DNA of 7,235 nt, taken from an uncultured Oscillospiraceae bacterium (GTDB taxonomy: Bacteria; Bacillota; Clostridia; Oscillospirales; Oscillospiraceae). A program made the position numbers and the translations under genes. Where the stretch lies: the NCBI GenBank assembly GCA_934623545.1, contig CAKTVN010000080.1, positions 1 through 7,235 on the forward strand, in the 5' to 3' direction. The notes under the pieces are model-generated. The model was not told the DNA's origin and did no database searches. It was given only the letters and a program-made list of their open reading frames with translations. Of the stretch, positions 1 through 5,727 are shown piece by piece. Positions within the stretch are counted from its first letter, which is position 1; every line of letters begins with the position of its first letter.

Positions 1-9
1 TAGCCGCCT

Positions 10-26
10 CGCGCACTCCGTGCGCG
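10..26. repeat. 17-bp palindromic repeat, copy 1
   Basis: A perfect inverted repeat: arms CGCGCAC and GTGCGCG around the triloop TCC (GGA when read on the minus strand). An identical 17-bp copy lies 80 bp to the right at 90-106. It lies downstream of the minus-strand operon and directly abuts the T-rich tail of the hairpin at 27-55. Two exact copies in a non-coding region suggest a dispersed REP-like palindromic element rather than chance. The genome-wide copy number cannot be seen from here. Confidence 0.7.
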
Positions 27-55
27 AAAAAGAGGGCGGACAGAGTCGTCCGCCC
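27..55 (-). terminator. Rho-independent terminator-like hairpin (minus strand)
   Basis: Read on the minus strand this is an 8-bp stem, GGGCGGAC paired with GTCCGCCC around the loop GACTCT, followed at once by TCTTTTT. That is the textbook layout of an intrinsic terminator. It lies about 120 bases beyond the stop codon of the DUF3783 gene, so it could be a second, backup terminator of that operon. It could also be part of a repeat cassette, since it is sandwiched between two copies of a 17-bp palindrome. Confidence 0.6.
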
Positions 56-89
56 CTACAGGTCTTTGCAAACAGGCTGAAGCGCGCCC

Positions 90-106
90 CGCGCACTCCG
101 TGCGCG
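90..106. repeat. 17-bp palindromic repeat, copy 2
   Basis: Exact second copy of the palindrome at 10-26 (arms CGCGCAC and GTGCGCG, loop TCC). The flanking bases differ between copies: the left flank here is a C run, and the right flank is TATA rather than a run of A. The repeated unit is therefore the palindrome itself and not a longer duplication. On the minus strand this copy is continued by a GC-rich run reading GGGCGCGC. Confidence 0.7.
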
Positions 107-133
107 TATAAGGTGCCACCACTTTGGGGTGAC

Positions 134-153
134 AAAATTGCGCCTCCGGCGCA
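134..153 (-). terminator. Probable terminator of the DUF4330-DUF3783 operon
   Basis: On the minus strand, about 22 bases after the TAA of the DUF3783 gene, a 6-bp GC-rich stem (TGCGCC, loop GGA, GGCGCA) is followed by ATTTTG. A second small stem, GGCGC with GCGCC at 156-170, lies just before it and could stack or compete. The T run is only four bases long, so termination may be partial. The stronger hairpin at 27-55 could finish the job. Confidence 0.5.
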
Positions 154-175
154 TCGGCGCGGCTTGCGCCCGTCT

Positions 176-559
176 TTATTCATGAAGCTGCTCGCCGCGG
201 AGCGCGGCGTCGCGCTCCGCGCAAAGCTGCTCGTAAAGCTCCATCGAGCTCCAGCCCTTATTCGTGTCCGTGAGGACGCATTTCAGCGGGAACAGAAGCC
301 TTGCCGTGCGCAGCTCCTGCAAAAAGCGGCTGAAGACCGACTGTGGGAAGTGCGCCATGACGAGCATTTCCTCGGAAAAGCCCTCTCCGTCATAGAAGCT
401 TTCAAAGCTCCCACAGTCGCCGGTGAAGCTGCCGATCGGGTTCAGATATTCCCACTTTTCGACGGCTTTGACGCGCACGCCCATGCGCATGGCGATCACG
501 CGGAGCTTCGCCGCGCGCTTGGCGGGAACGTGATAGGTGAGCAGTACAGGCTGCGGCAT
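176..559 (-). CDS. DUF3783 family protein
   Basis: A small soluble protein of 127 residues that I assign to DUF3783, a family of unknown function seen in Clostridia. The assignment rests on the overall pattern: an N-terminal segment PVLLTYHVP followed by a helix, then an EEMLVM strand (residues 63-68), and a C-terminal VLTDTNKGW (95-103) followed by a helix ending in LYEQLCAE. No signal peptide, membrane segment or catalytic motif is visible. Start choice: an ATG at 565 overlaps the stop of the GNAT gene, but the AAGGAGG site is only about 2 bases from it. The ATG at 559 sits 7 bases after that site and gives MPQPVLL, so I prefer it. The longer upstream reading is GNAT coding sequence in another frame. 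It is the last gene of the minus operon, translationally coupled to the GNAT gene. The biochemical role is unknown. Confidence 0.8.
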   Translation of the reverse strand: MPQPVLLTYHVPAKRAAKLRVIAMRMGVRVKAVEKWEYLNPIGSFTGDCGSFESFYDGEGFSEEMLVMAHFPQSVFSRFLQELRTARLLFPLKCVLTDTNKGWSSMELYEQLCAERDAALRGEQLHE

Positions 560-561
560 GG

Positions 562-1329
562 TCATTCCTCCTTTATGAGCGGTTCGGTATTGAGCGGTTC
601 TGCGCGCAGCTCGGTCCATGCGGGCAGAAAGCCCGCGTTCAGAGCGGTGCGCTGTGAGAAAATATGCGACGGCGCGGTGCCGTAGAAGGGCAGCACATCC
701 CGCGCCAGCAGCTCCTTTGTCAGCGCGGCGGTCAGTGCGGAGGCAATGCCGCGGCGGCGCGCAGACGGGATGACGTTGATGCCGATCTGCCAGAAGCGCT
801 CGGCATCGCAGCTCGCGCCCGCCATGCCGAGTATTTCATCGCCCGACTCTGCCGTGACAGCCAGCATATCGGGCATATCCGGCGCAAAGCTGAGCGCCTC
901 CTGAAAGCGTGCATCACCGCGGACGCGTTCCAGCGTGTCTTCCTCGTACCATCGAAGCGAGAGCTCCGGGCGCGGCGCGGGGAAGCGTCCTGTGGGGAGA
1001 AAATAGAGCTGATGGTGCACGACGCGCGCGCCGAAGGGGAAAAGCAGTTCGTTCAGCTCGTTCAGATTGCGGATGGAGAGAAACCACGCCGCGTTAAAAT
1101 TTGCGTATTTTGCCCGCAGCGCCTCCAGAAGCGCGTCGCTGCCGCAGCGCAGCACGGCGATGCTCCCGAGGCACAGCACGTGCAGCGGACCTGCGTCTCG
1201 GTTCAGATAGACGCGCTTGCGCAGGTCCGGTGCATTTCGCGTAAAGAGATTTTCCGTGCCGGAAAGCGCCTCGGGCGTGGTATTGTAGTCGATGGCGAGC
1301 TGTGCCAGAAGGCGCGTCTGAAGGTTCAT
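562..1329 (-). CDS. GNAT family N-acetyltransferase
   Basis: 255 residues. The C-terminal half (about 125-245) is a GCN5-related acetyltransferase domain, which transfers an acetyl group from acetyl-CoA to an amine. Motif A is clear at 181-203, with the pyrophosphate-binding loop ARRRGIASAL (R191, R193, G194, A196), and the domain ends in a typical LNAGFLPAW (230-238). The N-terminal 120 residues carry no motif I recognise but look like the extra domain seen in several clostridial GNAT proteins (RNAPDLRKRVYL, then a LYFLPTG segment). The substrate cannot be predicted. The start ATG overlaps the TGA of the upstream ligase-like gene as ATGA, with AAGGAGG 7 bases before it, so translation is probably coupled. 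Its place in a cell-wall polysaccharide operon could hint at sugar or protein acetylation, but nothing in the sequence shows that. Confidence 0.85.
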   Translation of the reverse strand: MNLQTRLLAQLAIDYNTTPEALSGTENLFTRNAPDLRKRVYLNRDAGPLHVLCLGSIAVLRCGSDALLEALRAKYANFNAAWFLSIRNLNELNELLFPFGARVVHHQLYFLPTGRFPAPRPELSLRWYEEDTLERVRGDARFQEALSFAPDMPDMLAVTAESGDEILGMAGASCDAERFWQIGINVIPSARRRGIASALTAALTKELLARDVLPFYGTAPSHIFSQRTALNAGFLPAWTELRAEPLNTEPLIKEE

Positions 1330-2918
1330 GCCTCCGCCTCCTTACGGTCTTGCAAAAAGCCGCACCAGACGAGCATCGCCGCGATGACCCAGAAATAGAC
1401 CATCATATACGGCTGCTCAAAAATGTTTTCAAAGAAGCAGTGCGCCAGCACGCCGCAAAGCCCCGAGAACATCCCTGCGCAGAGCGGATAGAGCGCGCCC
1501 TCCATGGGGCGCTTTCGCGGGCGAGAGCGGTGCAGGACGCGGCTGCCGGTCAAGACGAGCGAGAGCATCAGCAGAGCAAAGAACGCAAGCCCGACATAGC
1601 CCATTTCCACAAGGATCTTCAGATAGTAATTGTCCATGTAGAAATACTCGATCCAGTCCATGATCTGCGTCTGCATGGCGATCGCGCCGCCGAACATTCC
1701 AAGCCCGTAGCCGAGCAGGGGATTCGAACCATTCAGAAGCGCAAGCCCGGTCGCCCAGCGCTCGCTGCGCCCACCGTTGTTGCTGGCAGCGACAAATTCA
1801 TCCGTGAACAAAAAGCCGATGCGCGTGCGGACGAACGGCACGAACATCAAAAGCGCGCCCGCCGCGAGCAGGAGCCAGAACAGTCTCCGGTCGACGAGCA
1901 GGATGAACAGCACGATGGCGATCGCCATCCCGACCCACGCGCCGCGCGACATGGTGAACAGGCAGGCGAAGCACATCACGATCGTCGCGAGCCACGCGAG
2001 CGCCTTGAGGGGCGCTTTTTTCGTGTAATACGCGATGGCGGCGGTCATCGGGACGAACAGGACCATAAAATCGCCCATGATGTTCGGGCTTCCGAAGATC
2101 GAGAACACGCGCGTGCGCACGGAGGTCTCCGCCTTGCTCATCCAGTGCGAGGGCATCGGGACGCCGATGATATACTGATAGATACCATGCAGCGCCACGC
2201 CGAACGCGACCGTACAGAGGATGCCGTAGACCCATGTCACATCACGCTCGTCGCGCAGCAGGCGCGTCGTCAGGAAGAACCAGAGCATATACTGGACCGT
2301 TGCGCGGTAGCCGTCAAGCTGGATGGACGGATACGCGCCGACCAGACACATCAGCACAAAACCGATGCAGAAAAACGCAAGGACCGGCAGGTCCATCGGA
2401 TTACAGCGGACGCGCATCGGCTTTTCGCGCCCCATCCGCTCCCAGACGCTCCAGAAGAGCGCGAAGAGCATCAGCAGCTCGTCCCACACGGAGGACAGGA
2501 CCGGGACCGTCAGAAGCGTGCGCAGCGCATAGTCGATCAGGACATAGACGCCGAGCAGCGCAAGGACCAGCCCCGTGACGCCGCGCCGGAAGAGCGGACC
2601 AAGCAGGCGGCTTTCCCGCCCGCAGCGTGCAACAGCTGCGAAAAAATGATGCAAAAATGAAGCATTCCCCGCGGTTTTGAGCGCTTTTCGATGGGAAAGC
2701 CAGTTGTTGATTTTCTGCATCAGGCGCGTACAGCCGGACGTGCGGACCATACGGTCGGGCGCGTCGAGCCGGTTGTGGAGCCAGCGGGAAAGTGCGCTTG
2801 CCCGCCATCCGCGCGTGAGCGCCGCGCCGATCGCACTGCCGCTTCCGACGCGGCGGAGCCATGCGGCAATGCGCGTCAGCAGCGCCCAGACCCAGCTGCC
2901 GGAGAGCAGCTTACTCAT
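1326..2918 (-). CDS. O-antigen ligase / polymerase-like membrane protein
   Basis: 530 residues with roughly eleven or twelve hydrophobic segments between about 113 and 520, typical of the Wzy/WaaL superfamily (O-antigen ligase family). These act at the outer face of the membrane on lipid-linked glycans, either polymerising repeat units or passing them to an acceptor. Family hallmarks are visible in order: RVFSIFGSPNIMGDF (270-284), TMSRGAWVG (322-330), a large loop with GGRSERW (382-388) and NPLLGYGLGMFG (399-410), then DNYYLKILVEMGYVGL (429-444). The first 110 residues are unusual: rich in Arg, Trp and Leu, without a clean membrane helix or signal peptide. The ATG overlaps the end of the DUF4330 gene by 8 bases, with GGAGG 6 bases upstream. 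Next to a CsaB pyruvyl transferase it most likely handles the secondary cell-wall polysaccharide. Polymerase and ligase roles cannot be told apart from sequence. Confidence 0.88.
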   Translation of the reverse strand: MSKLLSGSWVWALLTRIAAWLRRVGSGSAIGAALTRGWRASALSRWLHNRLDAPDRMVRTSGCTRLMQKINNWLSHRKALKTAGNASFLHHFFAAVARCGRESRLLGPLFRRGVTGLVLALLGVYVLIDYALRTLLTVPVLSSVWDELLMLFALFWSVWERMGREKPMRVRCNPMDLPVLAFFCIGFVLMCLVGAYPSIQLDGYRATVQYMLWFFLTTRLLRDERDVTWVYGILCTVAFGVALHGIYQYIIGVPMPSHWMSKAETSVRTRVFSIFGSPNIMGDFMVLFVPMTAAIAYYTKKAPLKALAWLATIVMCFACLFTMSRGAWVGMAIAIVLFILLVDRRLFWLLLAAGALLMFVPFVRTRIGFLFTDEFVAASNNGGRSERWATGLALLNGSNPLLGYGLGMFGGAIAMQTQIMDWIEYFYMDNYYLKILVEMGYVGLAFFALLMLSLVLTGSRVLHRSRPRKRPMEGALYPLCAGMFSGLCGVLAHCFFENIFEQPYMMVYFWVIAAMLVWCGFLQDRKEAEA

Positions 2919-3381
2919 AGCGGACCTCCAGATCGCAGATCACGCCCGGAAGCTCGAAATACGGCGTTTTGACGTTGTATTCATAGCCGACGCGGATCTC
3001 CTGGCTCGAGACCTTGAAGACATTATTCTGCGTCGTCGCTTGAGCGTCGATGGTGATGTAGAGGTTATAGCCCTTGTCAGGGTTTTCTGCGTCGACCGGC
3101 TCCGCCACGCAGCTCGTGATGGTCGCATCGAGGAAGACGGCGTTGTTCAGGAGCTTTTCGCCCACCTGATTTTCGGCGTAGGCACAGATCTCCTTCGGCG
3201 TTTCGGCGCAGAGGACGGTATATTCCGCGCGGATGGACTGCGCGGCGGCGTTTTCGGACGCGCGCTTGCCGACGGTCTTCCACAGAACGGCGAGGAGCAC
3301 GGCAAGCACCAGAAGGATCACAAGCAGATCGATCAGGTTGATCTTCCCGAATAATCTGCCCTTTTCATCGATAAATTTCAT
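2911..3381 (-). CDS. DUF4330 family membrane protein
   Basis: 156 residues, recognised as DUF4330 from the N-terminal signature MKFIDEKGRLFGKINLIDLL, which runs into one membrane helix (about 17-34) and then a basic KTVGKR. The remaining 120 residues are soluble, probably outside the cell, and look beta-rich (AVFLDATITS, YNLYITIDAQ, VGYEYNVKTPYFEL). The function of the family is unknown. Start choice: an ATG at 3402 lacks a ribosome site, whereas the ATG at 3381 has AAGGAGG 5 bases upstream and begins exactly at the family signature. It is the first gene of the minus operon. Its last bases, ATGAGTAA, hold the start of the ligase-like gene, so the two are probably made together. I infer an accessory role in export or assembly of the same polymer. 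Confidence 0.85.
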   Translation of the reverse strand: MKFIDEKGRLFGKINLIDLLVILLVLAVLLAVLWKTVGKRASENAAAQSIRAEYTVLCAETPKEICAYAENQVGEKLLNNAVFLDATITSCVAEPVDAENPDKGYNLYITIDAQATTQNNVFKVSSQEIRVGYEYNVKTPYFELPGVICDLEVRYE

Positions 3382-3408
3382 AGGAGCCTCCTTGATTGGC
3401 ATTTTTCA

Positions 3409-3437
3409 TTGATTCCCGCGGAAGTTTATACTATAAT
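3409..3437 (+). promoter_or_regulatory. Sigma-A type promoter of the csaB operon
   Basis: A -35 box TTGATT at 3409-3414, a 17-base spacer and a perfect -10 TATAAT at 3432-3437. This is close to the vegetative consensus. Transcription would begin near 3444, giving a leader of about 73 bases before the ATG at 3517. A CCGCGG palindrome sits in the spacer (3416-3421) and another at the likely start site (3442-3447). Whether they bind a regulator is unknown. Confidence 0.75.
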
Positions 3438-3441
3438 AGCA
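3433..3441 (-). promoter_or_regulatory. Possible extended -10 promoter of the DUF4330 operon
   Basis: On the minus strand the sequence reads TGC-TATTAT, an extended -10 element that overlaps the plus-strand TATAAT almost base for base. No good -35 box is found at the expected distance, which is tolerated by extended -10 promoters. Start of transcription would be near 3426, with a leader of about 45 bases to the ATG at 3381. A TATAAA at 3425-3430 is an alternative -10, also without a good -35. Confidence 0.4.
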
Positions 3442-3494
3442 CCGCGGCGAACATGGCTATTCTAGCCGATTTGCGCGCAGGAAACAAGTCTAAC

Positions 3495-3510
3495 CTTCTC
3501 AAAAGAGGAG
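3495..3510 (+). promoter_or_regulatory. Hairpin over the ribosome binding site of the GT4-CsaB gene
   Basis: CTTCTC (3495-3500) can pair with GAGGAG (3505-3510) around an AAAA loop: six base pairs, one of them G-U. The right arm is the ribosome binding site itself, which lies 6 bases before the ATG at 3517. The stem could lower or tune translation of the first gene. It is short and could be chance. Another small dyad, GGCTA-TTC-TAGCC, lies at 3455-3467 in the same leader. Confidence 0.4.
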
Positions 3511-3516
3511 CATTCT

Positions 3517-5727
3517 ATGAAAATCATGCATTTGATCTCGGGAGGAGACGTCGGCGGCGCAAAGACGCACGTGCTTTCGCTGCTCCACGGGCTGGGAAAA
3601 ACGCAGATGGTGCGCCTGGTCTGCTTTACAGACGGCGCGTTTGCGGACGAAGCGCGGGAAATGGGCATCGACACGCTTGTCATGGACTGCGGCGTGCCGG
3701 AGGCGGTCCGGCGGCTGAGCGAGATGGTCTCCGGCGAGGGCTTTGAGCTTCTGCACTGCCACGGCGCGCGCGCGAATATGATGGGCGCGATCTTGCGGCG
3801 GAAAATCCGCGTCCCGATCGTCACGACCGTCCACAGCGACTACCGGCTCGACTATCTCGGAAGACCGCTGCACCGCATCACCTACGGCACGATCAACACG
3901 ATCGCGCTGCGTCTGTTTGACTATCACATCGGCGTGTCCGACGCGGTGGCGCAGATGCTCATCACGCGTGGGTTTGACCCGCAGACGATGTTCTCCATCT
4001 ACAATGGCGTCGATTTTACGCCGGTCACACCGCGCATGACGCGGGAGGAATATCTCAGAAGCGTCGGAATTCGGCTGGAACAGGACAGCGTCGTTTTCGG
4101 CATCGCGGCGCGGCTTTCGCCGGTGAAGGACATCGGGATGCTCATCCGCGCATTTTCCATCGCCCAGGAAAAATGCCCGTCCATCCGGCTCGTGATCGCG
4201 GGCGACGGCGAGGAGCGCGAAAGGCTGGAGGCACTCGCGGCGGAGCTCTGCGCACCGGGAACGTGCGCATTTGCCGGATGGGTCTCGGACACGGACAGCT
4301 TTTACAGCGCCATCGATGTCAACACGCTCTCGTCGCTTTCCGAGGCGTTTCCCTATGCCATCCCGGAGGGCGCGCGGATGCACTGCGCGACGATCGCGAC
4401 CGCCGTCGGCGGCGTGCCGTACATCATCGAGGACGGCGTGACGGGGCTTCTGACGCAGCCGCGCGACTGCGAGGGCTTTGCGCAGCACATGATCACGCTG
4501 GCAGAGAATGCGCCCTACCGGCTGCGGCTGGCGGAGAATCTCTACGCACGCGCAGCAAAGCTTCTGTCCATCGAAGCCACCGTTTCGCATCAGATCGAGA
4601 TTTATGAGACCATCCTCCGGCGCGAGCGCGCGCCGAAGAAAAAGCGCAGCGGCGTACTCATCTGCGGCGCGTACGGGAAGGGGAACGCGGGCGACGATGC
4701 AATCTTAAAGTCCATCGTGCGCCAGATGAAGAACATCGACGAGGATATGCCGGTCTATGTGCTCTCGCACGACCCGGTCGAGACCCGAAAGCGCTATTAC
4801 GTCGGCGCGGTCCACGCCTTTGATCCCTTTGCATTCTGGCGCGTGATGCGCCGGACGAGCCTTTATATCTCCGGCGGCGGGAGTCTCATTCAGGACAAGA
4901 CCAGCTCGCGCTCGCTGTATTACTACCTCTGGAGCATCCGGCTGGCAAAGCTGGCGGGGAATAAGGTCCTTATGTACGGCTGCGGCATCGGTCCGGTCGA
5001 CGGGACGCGTAACCGCCGCATGGCGGCAAAGATCATCGACCGCTGCGTCGACGCGATCACGCTGCGCGAGGACCTTTCGCTCGAGGAGCTGCGGGCGATG
5101 GGCGTGACGCACCCGAAGGTGCGCGTGACCGCAGACCCGGCGCTGCTGCTCGAGCCCGGAGCGCCGGGCGCGGTCGACAGCTATCTGCAAAGTAAGGGGC
5201 TCGACCCGGAAGGGGCGTATGCGCTCTATGTGCTGCGCCCGTGGCAGGGCTTTGAGGAGAAAAAGGAGAGCATCCGCGACGCGATCGAGCAGGTCCGCGC
5301 GCAAAACGGCTTGACGCCGGTGTTTTTCGCGCTCGAGCCGGAGCGCGACACCGCGCCGTGCAGGCAGGTCGCCGCGATGCTGTATGGCGAGAGCCATTTC
5401 ATTTCCGCGCCGAAGGACGAAAAGCTCATCATTGGCTTGATGCGCAAAATGCGCGTGGTCGTCTCAATGCGGCTGCACACGCTGATCTTCGCCTCGAGCG
5501 TCGGCGCGAAGCTCGCCGCCGTGTCCTATGACCCGAAGGTGACAGGCTTCATGCGCTACATCGGGCAGAAGCACTGTATCGCCTTTTCGGACGTGAACGC
5601 GCAGTCGCTGACAGAGCTGATCGAGCAGACGCTCGCGGATGACGAGCCGTACTGCGTGGAGCATCTGCGCAGCCTTGCGGCGGAAAACGAGCAGGTCGCG
5701 CAGGAATTATTGGAGGAAGCAGAATGA
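3517..5727 (+). CDS. csaB: Glycosyltransferase (GT4) - CsaB pyruvyl transferase fusion protein
   Basis: 736 residues holding two enzymes. Residues 1 to about 370 are a GT-B glycosyltransferase of family 4: GGDVGGAKTHVL (9-20), the phosphate-binding RLSPVKD (R199, K204), and the E-x7-E signature of retaining enzymes (E276, E284, followed by ATAVGGVP). A short basic linker (PKKKRSG, 373-379) leads to a complete CsaB-type polysaccharide pyruvyl transferase: GAYGKGNAGDDAIL (384-397), SGGGSLIQDKTSSRSLYYYL (452-471), YGCGIGP (487-493), SMRLHT (650-655) with the family's conserved Arg and His, and SYDPKV (670-675). CsaB moves a pyruvate ketal from phosphoenolpyruvate onto a cell-wall glycan, often ManNAc, creating the ligand of SLH-domain proteins. 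CsaB alone is usually about 360 residues, so this is a genuine in-frame fusion of two intact domains. AGAGGAG precedes the start by 6 bases. The next gene overlaps by ATGA. Donor and acceptor sugars are unknown. Confidence 0.92.
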   Translation: MKIMHLISGGDVGGAKTHVLSLLHGLGKTQMVRLVCFTDGAFADEAREMGIDTLVMDCGVPEAVRRLSEMVSGEGFELLHCHGARANMMGAILRRKIRVPIVTTVHSDYRLDYLGRPLHRITYGTINTIALRLFDYHIGVSDAVAQMLITRGFDPQTMFSIYNGVDFTPVTPRMTREEYLRSVGIRLEQDSVVFGIAARLSPVKDIGMLIRAFSIAQEKCPSIRLVIAGDGEERERLEALAAELCAPGTCAFAGWVSDTDSFYSAIDVNTLSSLSEAFPYAIPEGARMHCATIATAVGGVPYIIEDGVTGLLTQPRDCEGFAQHMITLAENAPYRLRLAENLYARAAKLLSIEATVSHQIEIYETILRRERAPKKKRSGVLICGAYGKGNAGDDAILKSIVRQMKNIDEDMPVYVLSHDPVETRKRYYVGAVHAFDPFAFWRVMRRTSLYISGGGSLIQDKTSSRSLYYYLWSIRLAKLAGNKVLMYGCGIGPVDGTRNRRMAAKIIDRCVDAITLREDLSLEELRAMGVTHPKVRVTADPALLLEPGAPGAVDSYLQSKGLDPEGAYALYVLRPWQGFEEKKESIRDAIEQVRAQNGLTPVFFALEPERDTAPCRQVAAMLYGESHFISAPKDEKLIIGLMRKMRVVVSMRLHTLIFASSVGAKLAAVSYDPKVTGFMRYIGQKHCIAFSDVNAQSLTELIEQTLADDEPYCVEHLRSLAAENEQVAQELLEEAE

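Noticed and set aside
10..106. CRISPR array or attachment sites
   Set aside because: Only two copies of a short palindrome, with unrelated structure between them and no integrase or cas gene in the window.
20..685. Plus-strand open frame at the left edge
   Set aside because: Antisense to DUF3783 and GNAT and starting inside palindromic repeats; the product has no protein-like pattern.
1302..2660. Long plus-strand open frame (452 codons) opposite the ligase-like gene
   Set aside because: Its product is rich in Arg, His, Asp and Gln with no recognisable fold, it lies wholly antisense to a well-supported membrane protein, and it has no proper ribosome site. Long antisense frames are expected in GC-rich genes.
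3444..3516. Riboswitch in the csaB leader
   Set aside because: At about 73 bases with only two small stems it matches no riboswitch class I know.
3396..3746. Plus-strand frame beginning MAFFIDSRG before the csaB start
   Set aside because: It starts upstream of the promoter's -10 element and overlaps the csaB fusion gene in another frame; no ribosome site.
3499..4590. Minus-strand open frame (363 codons) opposite the GT4 domain
   Set aside because: Composition dominated by Arg, Asp, His and Ala, no motif, and it covers the motif-bearing part of the glycosyltransferase.
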